Part shown: in pieces, positions 45,664 to 58,889 of the stretch
Numbering within the stretch: position 1 is the stretch's first letter
Layout of the letters: every line of letters begins with the position of its first letter
Source: Corydoras sp. C115
Lineage: Eukaryota > Chordata > Actinopteri > Siluriformes > Callichthyidae
Direction of reading: 5' to 3'
Length of the DNA stretch: 64,000 nt
Assembly: GCA_019802505.1 (NCBI GenBank)
Contig: JAFMOC010000206.1
Span: 1,729,001-1,793,000, forward strand
The notes under the pieces: model-generated
What the model was told of the DNA's origin: nothing
What the model saw: only the letters and a program-made list of their open reading frames with translations
The model's database searches: none
Program-made: the position numbers and the translations under genes

Positions 45664-46890
45664 CGTTCATTCATTGTCTTCCGCTTCATCCTCCATTAGG
45701 GTCGCGGTGGGGTTCTCCATGCCCATCCAGGGGAGAACGTCTCGGGCGCTGGGCAGATACACCCAGGACAGGGCGCCAATCCATCGCTGGGCAGACAATT
45801 GCAATTTGGACGCAATTTGGAGAACTCAATTGACTTGATCCATGTTTTTGGACTGTGGGAGGAAAGCGGAGAACCCGGAGGAAACCCACGCAGACACGGG
45901 GAGGACATGGAAACTCCACCCAGATGGGGATTCAAACCGGGAATCCCTAGCCACTGTGCCGCCACTATCCTCCGCTTAATCCTATACTATGGTAGCGTGG
46001 GGGGTGAGGGGGGACAGGTTCCCCATGCCCATCCAGGGAAGATGGTGCCCAGGACAGTGCGGATTTGCGGACGTGCTAACCACTATGCCACTGTGCTGAG
46101 GTCATTAATGTGAAATGTTGCCAGGTGCAGGTTTAATAGCCTTCACTCATTACTAGGGTCACGGGGGTTCCCCATGCCCATCCAGGGGAGAACGTCTCGG
46201 GCTCTGGGCAGATACACCCAGGACAGGGCGCCAATCCATCACTGGGCACACACTCACTCACACACACAAACACACTCTATATGGGGCAATTTGGAGAACT
46301 CAATTGACTTAATCCATGTTTTTGGACTGTGGGAGGAAACCGGAGAACCCGGAGGAAACCCACGCAGACACGGGGAGGACATGGAAACTCCACCCAGATG
46401 GGGATTTGAACCGGGAATTCCTAGTGCTGAGAGGAGAACATGCTAAACCACTAAGCATCTAATGTAATATCTTAGATGTATAGTTTTATTTTCATCCATC
46501 CATCCACTATCTTCCCCTTTATCCTCTATTAGGGTCGGGGGGGGGCCCTGCTGCCCACACAAGGTGCACATTAGTTTAAAATGTTGCCAGGTTACGCCGA
46601 GGACAGGGCACCAATCCATCAATGGGCAAACATTCACTCACACACACACACACACACTATGTATATGGGCAATTTGGAGAAGCCAAGGGCGGCACGGTGG
46701 CTTAGTGGTCAGCACGTTCTTCTCTCAGCGCTAGGGATTCCCGGTTCGAATCCCCATCTGGGTGGAGTTTCCATGTTCCATGTCCTGGGTCTATCTGCCC
46801 AGCGCCCGAGACGTTCTCCCCTGGATGGGCATGGGGAACCCCACCGCGACCCTAATAGAGGATAAAGTGGGAGATAATGAATGAATGAAT
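45664..46890. repeat. Cluster of five SINE family A pieces
   Basis: 45664-45962 minus (CTCTATATG block lost). 45963-46100 minus fragment. 46140-46456 minus. 46496-46685 minus partial. 46687-46890 plus with middle deletion (CCATGTTCCATGTCCTGGG). Confidence 0.82.
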
Positions 46891-47571
46891 GGAGAAGCCA
46901 ATTTACCGTGAACCCAAGTTTTTCTACTAAGAGGCAACACCCTGCCTTCAACTCAAAGGCTAAAACACATACACTGATGTCTTTTAACCCGATATCGATG
47001 GTGCCATTTCACTAATCCAGATTTCCGAGACGGGAGGACGGAACGGACCAATATTTGGCCTTGGTTTGGAATTCAAAGGCTAATACAGGGTGTAATTACA
47101 CACTCCACCGAGGCGTCAAACATCAAACACATTACCTGGAGTTTAATTAAAATGCTACATGGCTATTAACGACCCGAGCAATTAGATTCATTTGGGAGAG
47201 CGCCACACCTGCAGACATTTGAAGGAACCTTTCTTCACATTTAGAGAAATCCCGAGTCTGTTTTTGTCCTCGGTCTCTGATCAACGAGCCAGTGACAGAT
47301 GAAGGTATAGGTTTGCTGTCTTAAGGAACCCCATAGGTTAATCTCATCCCAGCCTCAATGTGCCATGTCTGAAATGGAATCTACGGCGTGGCACGGGGTG
47401 AGAACAGCAGACTGATCAAAAATCTCGCCGAATGAAAGTTTCACTAACTCAGACATCACTTTCAGACATGGCTAGTAGAGAGGACGGACCCTTAATGCCA
47501 TATACGGCTATAAAATGACCACATGCCCTCAGTGGCCTATTGATTGTTTACTGGTAATAAGGATTCTGCTG
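46891..47571. other. Intron 1 unique sequence
   Basis: Nothing recognised. Confidence 0.5.
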
Positions 47572-48262
47572 GGCGGCACGGTGGCTTAGTGGTCGGCACG
47601 TTCGCCTCTCAGCGCTAGGGATTCCCGGTTCGAATCCCCATCTGGGTGGAGTTTCCATGTTCTCCCCGTGTCTGCGTGGGTTTCCTCCGGGTTCTCCGCT
47701 TTCCTCCCACAGTCCAAAAACATGGATCAAGTCAACTGAGTTCTCCAAATTGCCCCATGTAGAGTGTGTCTGTGTGAGTGAGTGAGTGTGTGCCCAGCGA
47801 CGGATTGGCACCCTGTCCTGGGTGTATCTGCCCAGCGCCCGAAACGTTCTCCCCTGGATGGGCATGGGGAACCCCACCGCGACCCTAATAGAAGATAAAG
47901 CGGGAGATAATGAATGAATGAATGAATGTAGGTCGACAGCACGTTCGCCTCTCAGCTCTAGGGATTCCCGGTTCGAATCCCCATCTGGGTGGAGTTTCCA
48001 TGTTCTCCCAGTGTCCGCGTGGGTTTCCTCCGGGTTCTCCGGTTTCCTCCCACAGTCCAAAAACATGAATCAAGCCAATTGAGTTCTCAAAATTGCCCCA
48101 TATAGAGTGTGTCTGTGTGAGTGAGTGTGTGCCCAGCGATGGATTGGCGCCCTGTCCGGGGTGTATGCCCAGTGCCCGAGATGTTCTCCCCTGGATGGGC
48201 ATGGGGAACCCCACCGCGACCCTAATAGAGGATAAAGCGGGAGATAATGAATGAATGAATGT
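47572..48262 (+). repeat. Two SINE family A copies
   Basis: 47572-47926 full. 47938-48262 is flanked by GTA(G/T)GTCGAC on both sides. Confidence 0.88.
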
Positions 48263-48639
48263 ATGTCGACTTGTAAACATCTTCCCATCACGAGCTTCGT
48301 TTTGTTGTGTTGCTCAGACTGAATTTGTCTGTCTTGATGTTTCACACTCATGATATTCCTATCGGCCTGTAACGTGAATCCATGTGTGAAATTCTCCTTG
48401 ATGGGTTTTTGCAACTGTATCACTAACAAATCTTTGTAACGGTATTAAGTTCTGTAGGGTGCCAAACCGTTCAACAGCTGTTCACAATCAAGGCAAGAAA
48501 GACGAAGGAAAAACAGATGGCCGACGTTGGACGTTTTCACAGAACCGATGGGTATGTATAGCTGAGCAGGTGATTCCAGCTGGGAGCGTGTATGTGAAGG
48601 CAAAACAGGGCAGGAATCACAATCAGACTGATGGAACGT
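48263..48639. other. Intron 1 unique sequence
   Basis: Nothing recognised. Confidence 0.5.
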
Positions 48640-49128
48640 TGCCTACACCCTGTTCAGAGCGCCACTGTATTGCTGGACACACACTCACTCACACACCCTA
48701 TATAGGGGCAATTTCATTCATTCATTCATTCATTATCTTCCACTTTAGCCTCTATTAGGGTCGCGGGGGGGTTCCCCATGCCCATCCAGGGGAGAACGTC
48801 TTGGGCGCTGGGCAGATACACCCAGAACAGGGCGCCAATCCATCGCTGGGCACACACTCACTCACACAGACGCACTCTATGTGGGGCAATTTGGAGAACT
48901 CAATTGACTTGATCCATGTTTTTGGACTGTGGGAGGAAACCGGAGAACCCGGAGGAAACCCACGCAGACACGGGGAGAACATGGAAACTCCACCCAGATG
49001 GGGATTCGAACCGGGAATCCCTAGAGCTGAGAGTCTATGTCTGTGGGAGAAAACCAGAGAACCCGGAGGTCAGAGGTATTTTTTCCCCATCTAGCCATGC
49101 TTAATGTCTTTTTTTGTGTGTTCTTTGT

Positions 49129-49167
<39 letters not shown>

Positions 49168-49280
49168 AATGAGTACGTGCCCGGTGATAGATTGGCGTCC
49201 TATCTTGTATTTGCCCAGCGCTGAAATGCCCATGCGGGAACCACCCCCACAACCCAGGTAGAGGATTAAGTGAAGATAAA
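48640..49280 (-). repeat. SINE family A copy with flanking fragments and (TG)n
   Basis: 48640-48711 old fragment. 48713-49035 nearly full. 49036-49075 re-copies the GGGAGAAAACCAGAGAACCC segment. (TG)n at 49135-49164, and 49165-49280 is an old plus fragment. Confidence 0.75.
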
Positions 49281-49361
49281 GAATAAATAAAGTCAAACTT
49301 TTGAATTTTATTTTGCTTCTTGTGGTTTTATCTCACAACAGCATGCCGTGCACTATAACAG

Positions 49362-49362
<1 letters not shown>

Positions 49363-49410
<48 letters not shown>

Positions 49411-49752
49411 TTCATTCATTATCTTACACTTTATCCTCTATTAGGGTCGCGGGGGGGTTCCCCAAGCCCATCCAGGGGAGAACGTTTCGGGCGCTGGGCA
49501 GATACACCCAGGACAGGGTGCCAATCCATCGCTGGGCACACACTCACTCACACAGACACACTCTATATGGGGCAATTTGGAGAACTCAATTGACTTGATC
49601 CATGTTTTTGGACTGTGGGAGGAAACCGGAGAACCCGGAGGAAGCCCACGCGGACACCGGGAGAACATGGAAACTCGACCCAGATGGGGATTCGCACCGG
49701 AAATCCCTAGTGCTGAGAGGAGAACATGCTAACCACTAAGCCACCGTGCCGC

Positions 49753-49814
<62 letters not shown>

Positions 49815-50125
49815 TAATTAATTATCTTCCGCTTTATCCTCTATTAGGGTCTCGGTGGGGTTCCCCATGCCCATCCAGGGTAGAACGTTTCAGGCGCTGG
49901 GCAGATACACCCAGGACAGGGCGCCAATCCATCGCTGGACACACACTCACTCACACAGACACACTCTATATGGGGCAATTTGGAGAACTCAATTGACTTG
50001 ATCCATGTTTTTGGACTGTGGGAAGAAACCGGAGAACCCAGAGGAAACCCACGCGGACACGGGGAGAACCGGAAATCCCTAGTGCTGAGAGGAGAACGTG
50101 CCACCCATATATATATATATATATA
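49363..50125 (-). repeat. (AT)n, SINE A, (AT)n, SINE A, (AT)n
   Basis: (TA)n 49363-49406, SINE 49408-49754, (TA)n 49756-49811, SINE 49813-50106 (head deleted), (TA)n 50107-50125. Both copies sit between AT tracts, suggesting insertion into (AT)n and spread by tandem duplication. Confidence 0.9.
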
Positions 50126-50575
50126 AAAAAAACGTTGCTAATTTCATAACATATGCAAGAAACCTAAAGAAAATCTGCAGAGGCGCTGGGAATAATTGCT
50201 GAACAGAGAACGTTCCTCTATATCTCAGGCTGAATAATGCGACTCTGCAGTGTAGGCTACACAGATAAGAGGAATATTAAAGGACTCTGAAAACCAAATG
50301 GCTCTTATCTGACAGAAGTGCCACTGACGGAACACTGAAAAGGCATTCCGCTCAAGCCTCACATCAAAAGGAAGAAATGACAATCAAGGGCATCGGAGCC
50401 ATTTGGAAATATTATGCCGGGGGGGTTTGGGTACCCTCGTTATATAAATAAAAGTCCCATGGCATACAGATGTGGGGCGATTCTGTCTTAGATTGCACAG
50501 CTGGATTTGCCGGCACTGACAAACTGCATGTGAGCCCTCATATGAAAACATTATTTAGCTCTTATGTCCCCAAAC
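50126..50575. other. Intron 1 unique sequence
   Basis: Nothing recognised. Confidence 0.5.
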
Positions 50576-50576
50576 A

Positions 50577-51098
50577 GGGCGGCATGGTGGCTTAGTGGTT
50601 TGGCATGTTCTCCTCTCCGCACTAGGGATTCCCGGTTCGAATCCCCATCTGGGTGGAGTTTCCATGTTCTCCCCATGTCCGCGTGGGTTTCCTCCGGGTT
50701 CTCTGGTTTCCTCCCACAGTCCAAAAACATGGATCAAGTCAATTCATTCATTCATTCATTATCTTCCGCTTTATCCTCTATTAGGGTTGGGGGGGGGGGG
50801 GTTCCCCATGCCCATCCAGGGGAGAACGTTTCGGGCGCTGGGCAGATACACCCAAGACAGGGCGCCAATCTATCACTGGGCAAACACTCACACACCCAGA
50901 CACACTATATATGGGGCAATTTGGAGAACTCAATCGATTTGATCCATGTTTTTGGACTGTGAGAGGAAACCGGAGAACCCGGAGGAAACCCACGCGAACA
51001 CGGGGAGGACATGGAAACTCCACCCAGATGGGGATTCGAACCGGGAATCCCTAGTGCTGAGAGGAGAACATGCTAAACACTAAGCCTCCGTGCCGCCC
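50577..51098. repeat. Inverted composite: SINE A head half (plus) joined to full SINE A (minus)
   Basis: Plus half 50577-50742 ends GATCAAGTCAATT and is followed directly by CATTCATTCATTATC of the minus copy to 51098, the same junction as at 35.5, 37.8 and 38.2 kb. Confidence 0.88.
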
Positions 51099-51114
51099 CA
51101 GACTGTAGGTTTAA

Positions 51115-51450
51115 AACACAAATAATGAAGCAATAAGGCACGAGAGGACATGCATTATTGTGAATGAATAACGGAAAAGACGTGTTGTTAGTGTCCTTAC
51201 ACACTTTCCCCTGGATTTATGCACATAAATACACAACCTCGAGTGTCTTGTTGCTTTTATAAAACGATTATAAACAGACTATTATTAAAAAAACAAGGTT
51301 TAATGAATAAATACGTTTATTAAAAATAGAATCGTTAGTAATCTGGTCTTCCGCGACGTAATATAGTCCGGCGTTTAAAGCGACCACTTATCGCCGATTA
51401 CCGGGTTCGCTATCAAATACTGCCATCTAGTGACCAACTTATAGAATGCA
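51115..51450 (-). repeat. Fold-back family F, copy 4 (inverted)
   Basis: Arm GCAATAAGGCACGAG (51127), loop, partner arm CACAACCTCGAGTGTCTTGT (51232), then the body in reverse, ending TGCCATCTAGTGACC (51421-51435), the complement of the CTCF-like core. Confidence 0.65.
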
Positions 51451-52025
51451 GTTAGTGTTAATATTGTCACAGCTACATTAGTGAGAAGTAACGAAGTAAA
51501 TGTCCTTTGTAACTGTACTTTTTAGGTATCTGTATTTCACTCGAGTATCTCTGTCACTTTTAACGTCGACTCTCTATATTTTCGTTACTTTATTTTGACT
51601 ATATTTATTAAAAAGTCGATTTTATTACTGTATTTATGTAAGTTTTAAGATTAAGATTGCACTGAGATTGCATTACCGCCACCTACTGAACTGTACGTAT
51701 TAATGCGCTCATGCAGGTAAGGACGTTCAAATCGGAATCCTATTGGATGTTAAACCGGGGGAGGCGGGAAAAGGGAGCGGCGTGAACGTGTGATTGGGTA
51801 AAACACATTGTGATTGGGTGTATCGCTAGTAAAACATTTTCTTTATTTAAAACAATTTAATATCGTTATTTTACCTCGCGAGCTCAACAAACACGCGTTG
51901 AGAAATGCTTTGCCTTTTGTTTCTGCTGAAGAAACAGAAAATTATGGCATTTAAGAATTCGCGTCAAAAAAAAAAAAAAAAAAAAACTTGAGGTAAGTGA
52001 GCTATTATGTATTTTAGGTTCATTT
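51451..52025. other. Intron 1 sequence
   Basis: AT-rich, poly(A) at 51966-51985, and a CTCF-like CCGCCACCTACTG on the complement near 51677. Nothing else recognised. Confidence 0.45.
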
Positions 52026-52741
52026 TATTCATTCATTCATTCATTATCTCCCGCTTTATCCTCTATTAGGGTCGCGGTGGGGTTCCCCATGCCCATCCAG
52101 GGGAGAACGTCTCGGGCGCTGGGCAGATAGACCCAGGACAGGGCGCCAATCTATCACTGGGCACACACACACTCACTCACACAGACACACTCTATATGGG
52201 GCAATTTGGAGAACTCAGTTGACTTGATTCATGTTTTTGGACTGTGGGAGGAAACCGGAGAACCCGGAGGAAACCCATGCGGACACGGGGAGAACATGGA
52301 AACTCCACCCAGATGGGGATTCGAACCGTTAATCCCTAGGGCTGAGAGGAGAACGTGCTAACCACTAAGCCACCGTGCCTCTGCCGTGACATCATTCATT
52401 CATTCATTATCTCCCGCTTTATCCTCTATTAGGGTCGCGGTGGGGTTCCCCATGCCCATCCAGGGGAGAACGTCTCGGGCTCTGGGCAGATACACCCAGG
52501 ACAGGACGCCAATCCATCACTGGGCACACACTCACTCACACAGACACACTCTATATGGGGCAATTTGGAGAACTCAATCGACTTGATCCATGTTTTTGGA
52601 CTGTGGGAGGAAACCGGAGAACCCGGAGGAAACCCACGCAGACACGGGGAGAACATGGAAACTCCACCCAGATGGGGATTCGAACCGGGAATCCCTAGCG
52701 CTGAGAGGAGAACATGCTAAACACTAAGCCACCATGCCGCC
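52026..52741 (-). repeat. Two full SINE family A copies
   Basis: 52026-52380 and 52393-52741, head-to-tail. GGTTCATTTTAT lies on both outer sides (52018 and 52742), so the pair shares one target duplication. Confidence 0.9.
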
Positions 52742-53371
52742 GGTTCATTTTATATTTAATTTATTTTATTTGGTGCAATTTTTTTATCGGTCTTCTGACC
52801 TGTTGTGCTTTCCTATCGACATTGTGTACTTTTATACCTTTAAACGTACAGTCGCTTAATTAAAACAGTAGTATTTTACTTTTGTTAATTACTAACTAAC
52901 ATAGCTCTTGTTAAGCCCCAACTATCTGCTAATTAATGTTCAAATGTAAGACTTTAAATGTAAAACACGTAAAATTTTCTATTAAATTGCTGACGTTTGA
53001 TTTTATTCTGAATAGCGCCCTCTGCTGTGCAGCATTATACTGACAGACTGATGGCATCCAGTCCTTTGAGTTTACACAAACTATATGAGGTCAGTATTGT
53101 GTTGGTTCATCTTTTGCACATAAAAACATTTTATTCATATGTCAGGTTTTATTAATATACAGATATTTCTCATATTTACATAGCTTTGGATTCTTATAAA
53201 ATATTAAAAATATTGATATATTAAATATATTTGATATTGAAAAAATATTGAACAAAATGATACCCTGTTAAAAATGTAATTAGAAATGATTTTTAAATAA
53301 TACCTTCAATAAGTTCACATAGGTTCACAATGTAACCATACTTCATCTTTTGCTTAAGTAATATTTTACAA
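52742..53371. other. Intron 1 sequence
   Basis: AT-rich with a CTCF-like site at 53014-53029 (complement CAGCAGAGGGCGCTA). Nothing else recognised. Confidence 0.45.
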
Positions 53372-53718
53372 GGCGGCACGGTGGCTTAGTGGTTAGCACG
53401 TTCTCCTCTCAGCACTAGGGATTCCCGGTTCGAATCCCCATCTGGGTGGAGTTTCCATGTTCTCCCCGTGTCCGTGTGGGTTTCCTCCGGGTTCTCCGGT
53501 TTCCTCCCACATTCCAAAAACATGGATCAAGTTAATTGAATTCTCCAAATTGCCCCATATAGAGTGTGTCTGTGTGAGTGAGTGTGTGCCCAGCGATAGA
53601 TTGGCGCCCTGTCCTGGGTCTATCTGCCCAGCGCCCGAAACGTTCTCCCCTGGATGGGCATGGGGAACCCCACCACGACCCTAATAGAGGATAAAGCAGA
53701 AGATAATGAATGAATGAA
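53372..53718 (+). repeat. SINE family A, reference-quality full copy
   Basis: A box TGGCTTAGTGG at 53382-53392, B box GGTTCGAATCC at 53427-53437, body, 3' end GAGGATAAAGCAGAAGATAA and (TGAA)n. Total about 347 bp. Confidence 0.93.
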
Positions 53719-53929
53719 TATTTGACAATATTTCTAGTAATTTTACTTGAGTAAAGGACTTCAGCACTTCTGCCGCCTCAGCACAGCTGGACAAACGGCT
53801 CAGCCAATCACATTCAAGGGCCGAAACTACGTTACGTTTTTAATAATAGATTATGTTTTGTAAAAGATAGCACTAAAAATATAAAGCTCTACATGTGCTA
53901 TACTGTACTCATACTGTAGGAGTCCTGTG

Positions 53930-54090
53930 GCAGTCCGGACCATCAGAAGCTGATTGTACTGAAGATTGGGGTACTAACAGAGTAAACTGGGTACTAACAG
54001 AGTAAGTATGAAACAGTTGCGCTACGATCTGTTATTTTAGAACCACAAAGTTGATGTATATGGTGAGTAGAGATCATTTAATAGTCCATT
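53930..54090 (+). repeat. Palindrome family P, diverged right arm
   Basis: Ends with ACCACAAAGTTGATGTATAT and GGTGAGTAGAG, and includes a duplicated GGTACTAACAGAGTAA. Confidence 0.5.
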
Positions 54091-54094
54091 CATT

Positions 54095-54281
54095 TGGAAC
54101 AGGCTCTGCCTCTCAGCGCTGGGGATCCAGGTTCAAATCCCGATCTGGGTGAAGTTTTCATGTTCTCCTTATGTGCGTTCTCCAGTTCTCCACCGTCCAA
54201 AAACATTGATTCATTCTGAAATGGCTGCTCTAATTTGCCCCTATCTAAATTCCCCCTATACATATGTGTTAATATATAAGA

Positions 54282-54323
<42 letters not shown>

Positions 54324-54625
54324 TTTATTTTTCATATATAAGATATGGGAGGGCGGCACGGTGGCTTAGTGGTTAGCATGTTCTCCTCTCAGCACTAGGG
54401 ATTCCCGGTTCGAATCCCCATCTGGGTGGATTTTCCATGTTCTCCCCGTGTCCCCATATAGAGTGTGTCTGTGTGAGTGAGTGTGTGCCCAGCGATGGAT
54501 TGCCCCCCTGTCCTGGGTGTATCTGCCCAGCGCCCGAAACGTTTTCCCCTGGATGGGCATGGGGAACCCCACCACGACCCTAATAGAGGATAAAGCGGAA
54601 GATAATGAATGAATGAATGAATGAA
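54095..54625 (+). repeat. Old SINE A copy, (AT)n, younger SINE A copy
   Basis: 54095-54260 diverged head and middle. (TA)n 54285-54320. 54353-54625 has the middle deleted (GTGTCCCCATATAGAG). Confidence 0.82.
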
Positions 54626-54629
54626 AGAT

Positions 54630-54778
54630 ATCCAGGTCCACTGCAGTTACCAATGTGGGTCCTTGAGCAAGACCCTTAACCCTCATTGCTCCAGGGATGT
54701 TGTGATGAACCCTGTGCTCACCTTGTAAGTCGCTTTGGATAAAAGCGTCCAATAAATGACCAAATGTAAATGTAATAA
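54630..54778 (+). repeat. SINE family B, head-truncated
   Basis: Starts at CAGGTCCACTGCAGTTACC and runs to the complete AAAAGCGTCCAATAAATGAC tail. Confidence 0.85.
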
Positions 54779-56054
54779 GATAATGAGATGCGATAAGATG
54801 AATGTAGAAACAAAGATGTGTAGTTAGTTATAATGGCTGGTGAGAGTATTTTCCCAAATCTTCAAGATTTCCCTGGCAGGCTACATTCCTTGCTGTTAGT
54901 AAACAGATGTTTGCTCCCCTGCCGTCTGTATTTTATTATGAGGATGTTGCTTATTCTATTACATGTCCAAACACTCCTGTACTATTGACCATTACGTGCT
55001 GTAATGCAAACAGACAATACCCACTTCCACACTATTGAACACTTCCTTTAATGTATATGTGCAGTCATGCCAAGAATACAATTACAAGGTGAGTGGAGGG
55101 GGTCTGAGTGCCGGCTGTACAAATGCATCTCCTTTTAATTAAAAGCAGTGCAACTTTTCTAAGAAGCGATACTCAGATGGCGCTGGCAGGCGGCTGAAGA
55201 GGATGAAATAAATAATGGCGGGTACGAATGTGACCCGTGCACACATTTTGCGTTTAAAGATCCACAAAACTGTGAGCTCTCTTTGCAGCCAATGAGAAGA
55301 GTCATACATTTTTAATCTTGTGCACGGGCCAGAATAAGTGGCTCTGTTTCCTGATACTCAGCTGTAACTCAAAGCCTGGTCTCTGCAAGGGCACGACCCG
55401 TTTAATACTGCGCTATCCGAAAAAAAAAAAAAAGAGTCTTCTCTTACAACGGAACCAGTACCTCCATTGGAACCAGTACCTCCAACCCGGACCCGCTGCC
55501 ACTTAGTGTCTCGTGTTTACAGAAACACTGGCATTCTCGTTACTTTAGCTTTTTTTTTTTTTTTTCCGTTTTTAAAACGTGCTGCATTGCAGTAGATTGC
55601 GGGGTTTAAACCAGAGCATTACGGCATCCCTTAAACTATTATAACACCTATCCATCATGTCTGAGTCCTGGGTGGATGTGGCATTTCTAATGCTCGAGCA
55701 ATAATATAAAGTTCCTTCCTCGTGTGGCAATGAATTAGTTAAACAGTTTACTACCAATGCTTCATTTTAAGAAAATGCTGTGATCAGCAGCCTGGGAAAC
55801 ATCGAGGAAATGTTGCTCCACATCACATCCACACTTATTTGGATTCTGATTCCAGTTTCTGATTCTGTTCTGGAGACCCTTAGTAAAGCCAGTTAGCCTT
55901 CTTTGTTGATTGACAGATAAAACAACCCGGCTTATGAACAGTTTTTACCCGCGAGCCATCAGGCTACTAAACAAAATGAACAGTTAAAAACTCCCACACT
56001 CTAGCTTTTTACTAAGTCACTTTACACCAAGTCACTTTAAATTGTATATATATA
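54779..56054. other. Intron 1 unique sequence, about 1.3 kb
   Basis: Contains T- and A-rich tracts at 55420-55435 and 55551-55566; no exon recognised. AACTTTTTACCCGCGAGCC-like text near 55940 resembles decayed retroelement coding sequence. Confidence 0.35.
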
Positions 56055-56493
56055 TATATTAATTCATTCATTCATTATCTCCCGCTTTTTTCGTCACGGG
56101 GGGGTTCCCCATGCCCATCCAGGGGAGAACGTTTCGGGCGCTGGGCAGAACATGGAAACTCCACCCAGGTGGGGATTCAATATATATTCATTCATTCATT
56201 ATCTCCCGCTTTATCCTCTATTAGGGTCACGGTGGGGTTCCCCATGCCCATCCAGGGGAGAACGTCTCGGGCGCTGGGCAGATAGACCCAGGACAGGGCG
56301 CCAATCCATCGCTGGGTACACACTCACACACTCAAACACACTCTATATGGGGCAATTTAGAGAACTGAATTAACTTGATCCATGTTTTTGGAATGTGGGA
56401 GGAAACCGGAGAACCCGGAGGAAACCCACGCGGACACGGGGAGAACATGGAAACTCCACCCAGATGGGGAATCGAACCGGGAACCCACCCCGC

Positions 56494-56530
<37 letters not shown>
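56055..56530 (-). repeat. Two SINE family A pieces and (AT)n
   Basis: 56055-56180 deleted from GCTGGGCAG to AACATGGAAAC. 56187-56495 lacks the last head bases. (TA)n 56499-56524. Confidence 0.85.
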
Positions 56531-56533
<3 letters not shown>

Positions 56534-57701
56534 TAGGCGCATACATATGTAAATATTGTGTATTTAATTTATCTTCTATGTAGAGTTTATATCCTGATGC
56601 CTCACCTCAAGAATTTCTATGTGCACATGTCCCAACATGGAGCATAAATGACAAATAAACTTAAAACTTGAAACTTGAAATTAAATCTGATAAATAACCT
56701 GGAGCCCCAGCGCCGAGAGACGCATTTAACCGTGCCACTCCATTCAACTGAATTTATACCACTTGATACTGAGCATACAGATATTCTTGCCTTTGCCTAA
56801 AATATAGTGGACGGTGGATAATTTGCAATGCAACCAATTGTTTTATATAAATACATTAAGACTCCTGATCAAACATGGATGTTGTGTTTGGTGCCGTTTG
56901 GTCGTCCGGCTGTGGTACTGTGCGTTTCATCCCATCGTTGCGCTCCAGGCTCTCTGTTTCAGATCGGAACAAAGACTGACCTTCACCATGATAAAATCGG
57001 AATTGCACATAGTCCCTCAGAGCTCGTTGCATCAATTCATAATGCTTAAAATAATGTAAATGAAATGATCCTGATGGTATTACAAACCCTCGATTATAAA
57101 AGAGAGGAGTTTGTGGGGTTCAGGTGCAAGGACAGCTATGCAGAGGTTGCTAAAATTAGTTTTGGGATTGTGATCAGGTAACGCCGTGGGAAGTTATTTT
57201 AACAGGAAACGTGAACGAAATCTAAAGCTGATACTAAGAAAACAGGATTTTGGACTTAATTCACCAGCATCGCATGTCAACCAGGAATATGTCAGTAACC
57301 TGGGGAATTAAAGCCATTTGAAATGTCACTCTATAAGAGCTGCCATCTGAGTCAGGACCCCCCCCACACACACACCACACCCAAGGGCACGCTGGTGCTG
57401 AGATCAGTAAAAAAGTGATAAAGTCTTCATTTTTTATCACTCAGATCACTGGTGCATTTTATTAAATTCCAAACGGGACGGCACACTGCGGGAAAAAAAG
57501 GTTTCCTGCTCCGGGATCGACTCCAGCCACGTTGAAATGCAATAAAAATGTTTATGAATGGAATTTATTGTGACTTTGGGAAATATAGGGGGTTAAAACG
57601 CATGCATTATAGATCTTCAAATGTGTCTGTTGCAGCTGCTTAGGTCCTTTTGGGCATTCAGAACAAACTATTTTAGAATAGTGTCTGTAAGCTATACAGT
57701 C

Positions 57702-57746
<45 letters not shown>

Positions 57747-57885
57747 GTTTAGCTTCGAAAGTGCCCTTGCTCGTGGTCGCAGTACAGAAATAAAAACAAA
57801 AAACAATTCTTTTCTTGTTTTTTTGTCAAATCTTCTCATTAATTAAAGTCAAGAAGGTAAATCTGGATATATTTTATGCTGTATT
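56531..57885. other. Intron 1 unique sequence
   Basis: (AAT)n at 57708-57746. No exon recognised. Confidence 0.5.
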
Positions 57886-57889
57886 TTAT

Positions 57890-58125
57890 AAACTGCGTTC
57901 TGTAATGTTCCCACTAGATGGCAGTATTTAGTTATAAAAAACCGGACTAGATTATGTCACTGAAGTCTAGTTTATTAACAGTTTTTATTTCAGTAAATGC
58001 ATTTATAAATAAATAAATGCATAAATAAAATTATATTATGCTATATATATAAAATTATATTATTATATTATTATAAATGTTTTATAAAAACAATAAGTCA
58101 CTTGAGGTTGTGTATTATTGCAAAT
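57890..58125 (+). repeat. Fold-back family F, copy 5
   Basis: CCCACTAGATGGCAGTA (57910-57926), then ACCGGACTAGATTATGTCAC, and arm CAATAAGTCACTTGAGGTTG. Confidence 0.6.
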
Positions 58126-58219
58126 AATAATAATAATACTTGGAAGTTTTGCTTTGATAAGGGGTGTTACTCGTTCTGAAATGTTTAAGAACCACTGATC
58201 TTGGGAGTCTTAAATGGCT

Positions 58220-58835
58220 CTCTTATATAGACACACGATATGGGGCAATTTAGTGCAGTCAATTCACCTTGAATCCCTGTTTTTAGACTGTGAGAGGAAA
58301 CCGGAGAAGCTGGAGAAAACACATGCACACGGGGAGAACTCCACGCAGATTTGGATTCCAACCTGGATCCCCAGGACTGAGAGGTGAACATGCTAAACAC
58401 TACACCGCCGTGCTGCCATACTTTACATAATGCTGCACTTAATCCAATGAAACAGGACTTAATTTGGTTTCTTTTTAATTACACAGGCTGTGTTTTATTT
58501 ATGTTCAGTAAAGCATAACCCTAATATCATAACATCTATTTCAGGTCATTCTATTGTCACTTATGTTAACACGTCCACCTCTCATTGTAGTGAATGGAGT
58601 TTCCTTGTTCTCCCCGTGTGTGTGTGTGTGTGTGTGTGTTTCCTCCGGGTTCTCTGGTTCCCTCTCACAGTCCAAAAACAAGAATGTAAGATGAATCTAA
58701 ATGGCTGCTCTAAATTGCCCTTATATAGTGAGTCAGTGTGAGGCAAGTGATGGATTGGCGCCCTGTCCTGGGTGTATCTGTCCAGCACCCGAAACATTCT
58801 GCCCTGGATGTGTGTGGTGGCAATGATAAGATGAG
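58220..58835. repeat. Two old SINE family A copies in opposite orientation
   Basis: 58220-58425 minus and 58570-58835 plus, both of the older subfamily (AATTTAGTGCAGTCAATTCA; AATGGCTGCTCTAAATTGCC). The second contains a (TG)n expansion. Poly(A) at 58863-58889 follows. Confidence 0.75.
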
Positions 58836-58889
58836 ATGAGATTTTTTTTTGCTCTAACTTCACAAAAAAAAAAAAAAAAAAAAAAAAAA

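Noticed and set aside
53372..53450. tRNA genes at SINE heads (A box and B box present)
   Set aside because: The heads lack a foldable acceptor and anticodon stem and run straight into SINE body; these are internal Pol III promoters of retroposons.
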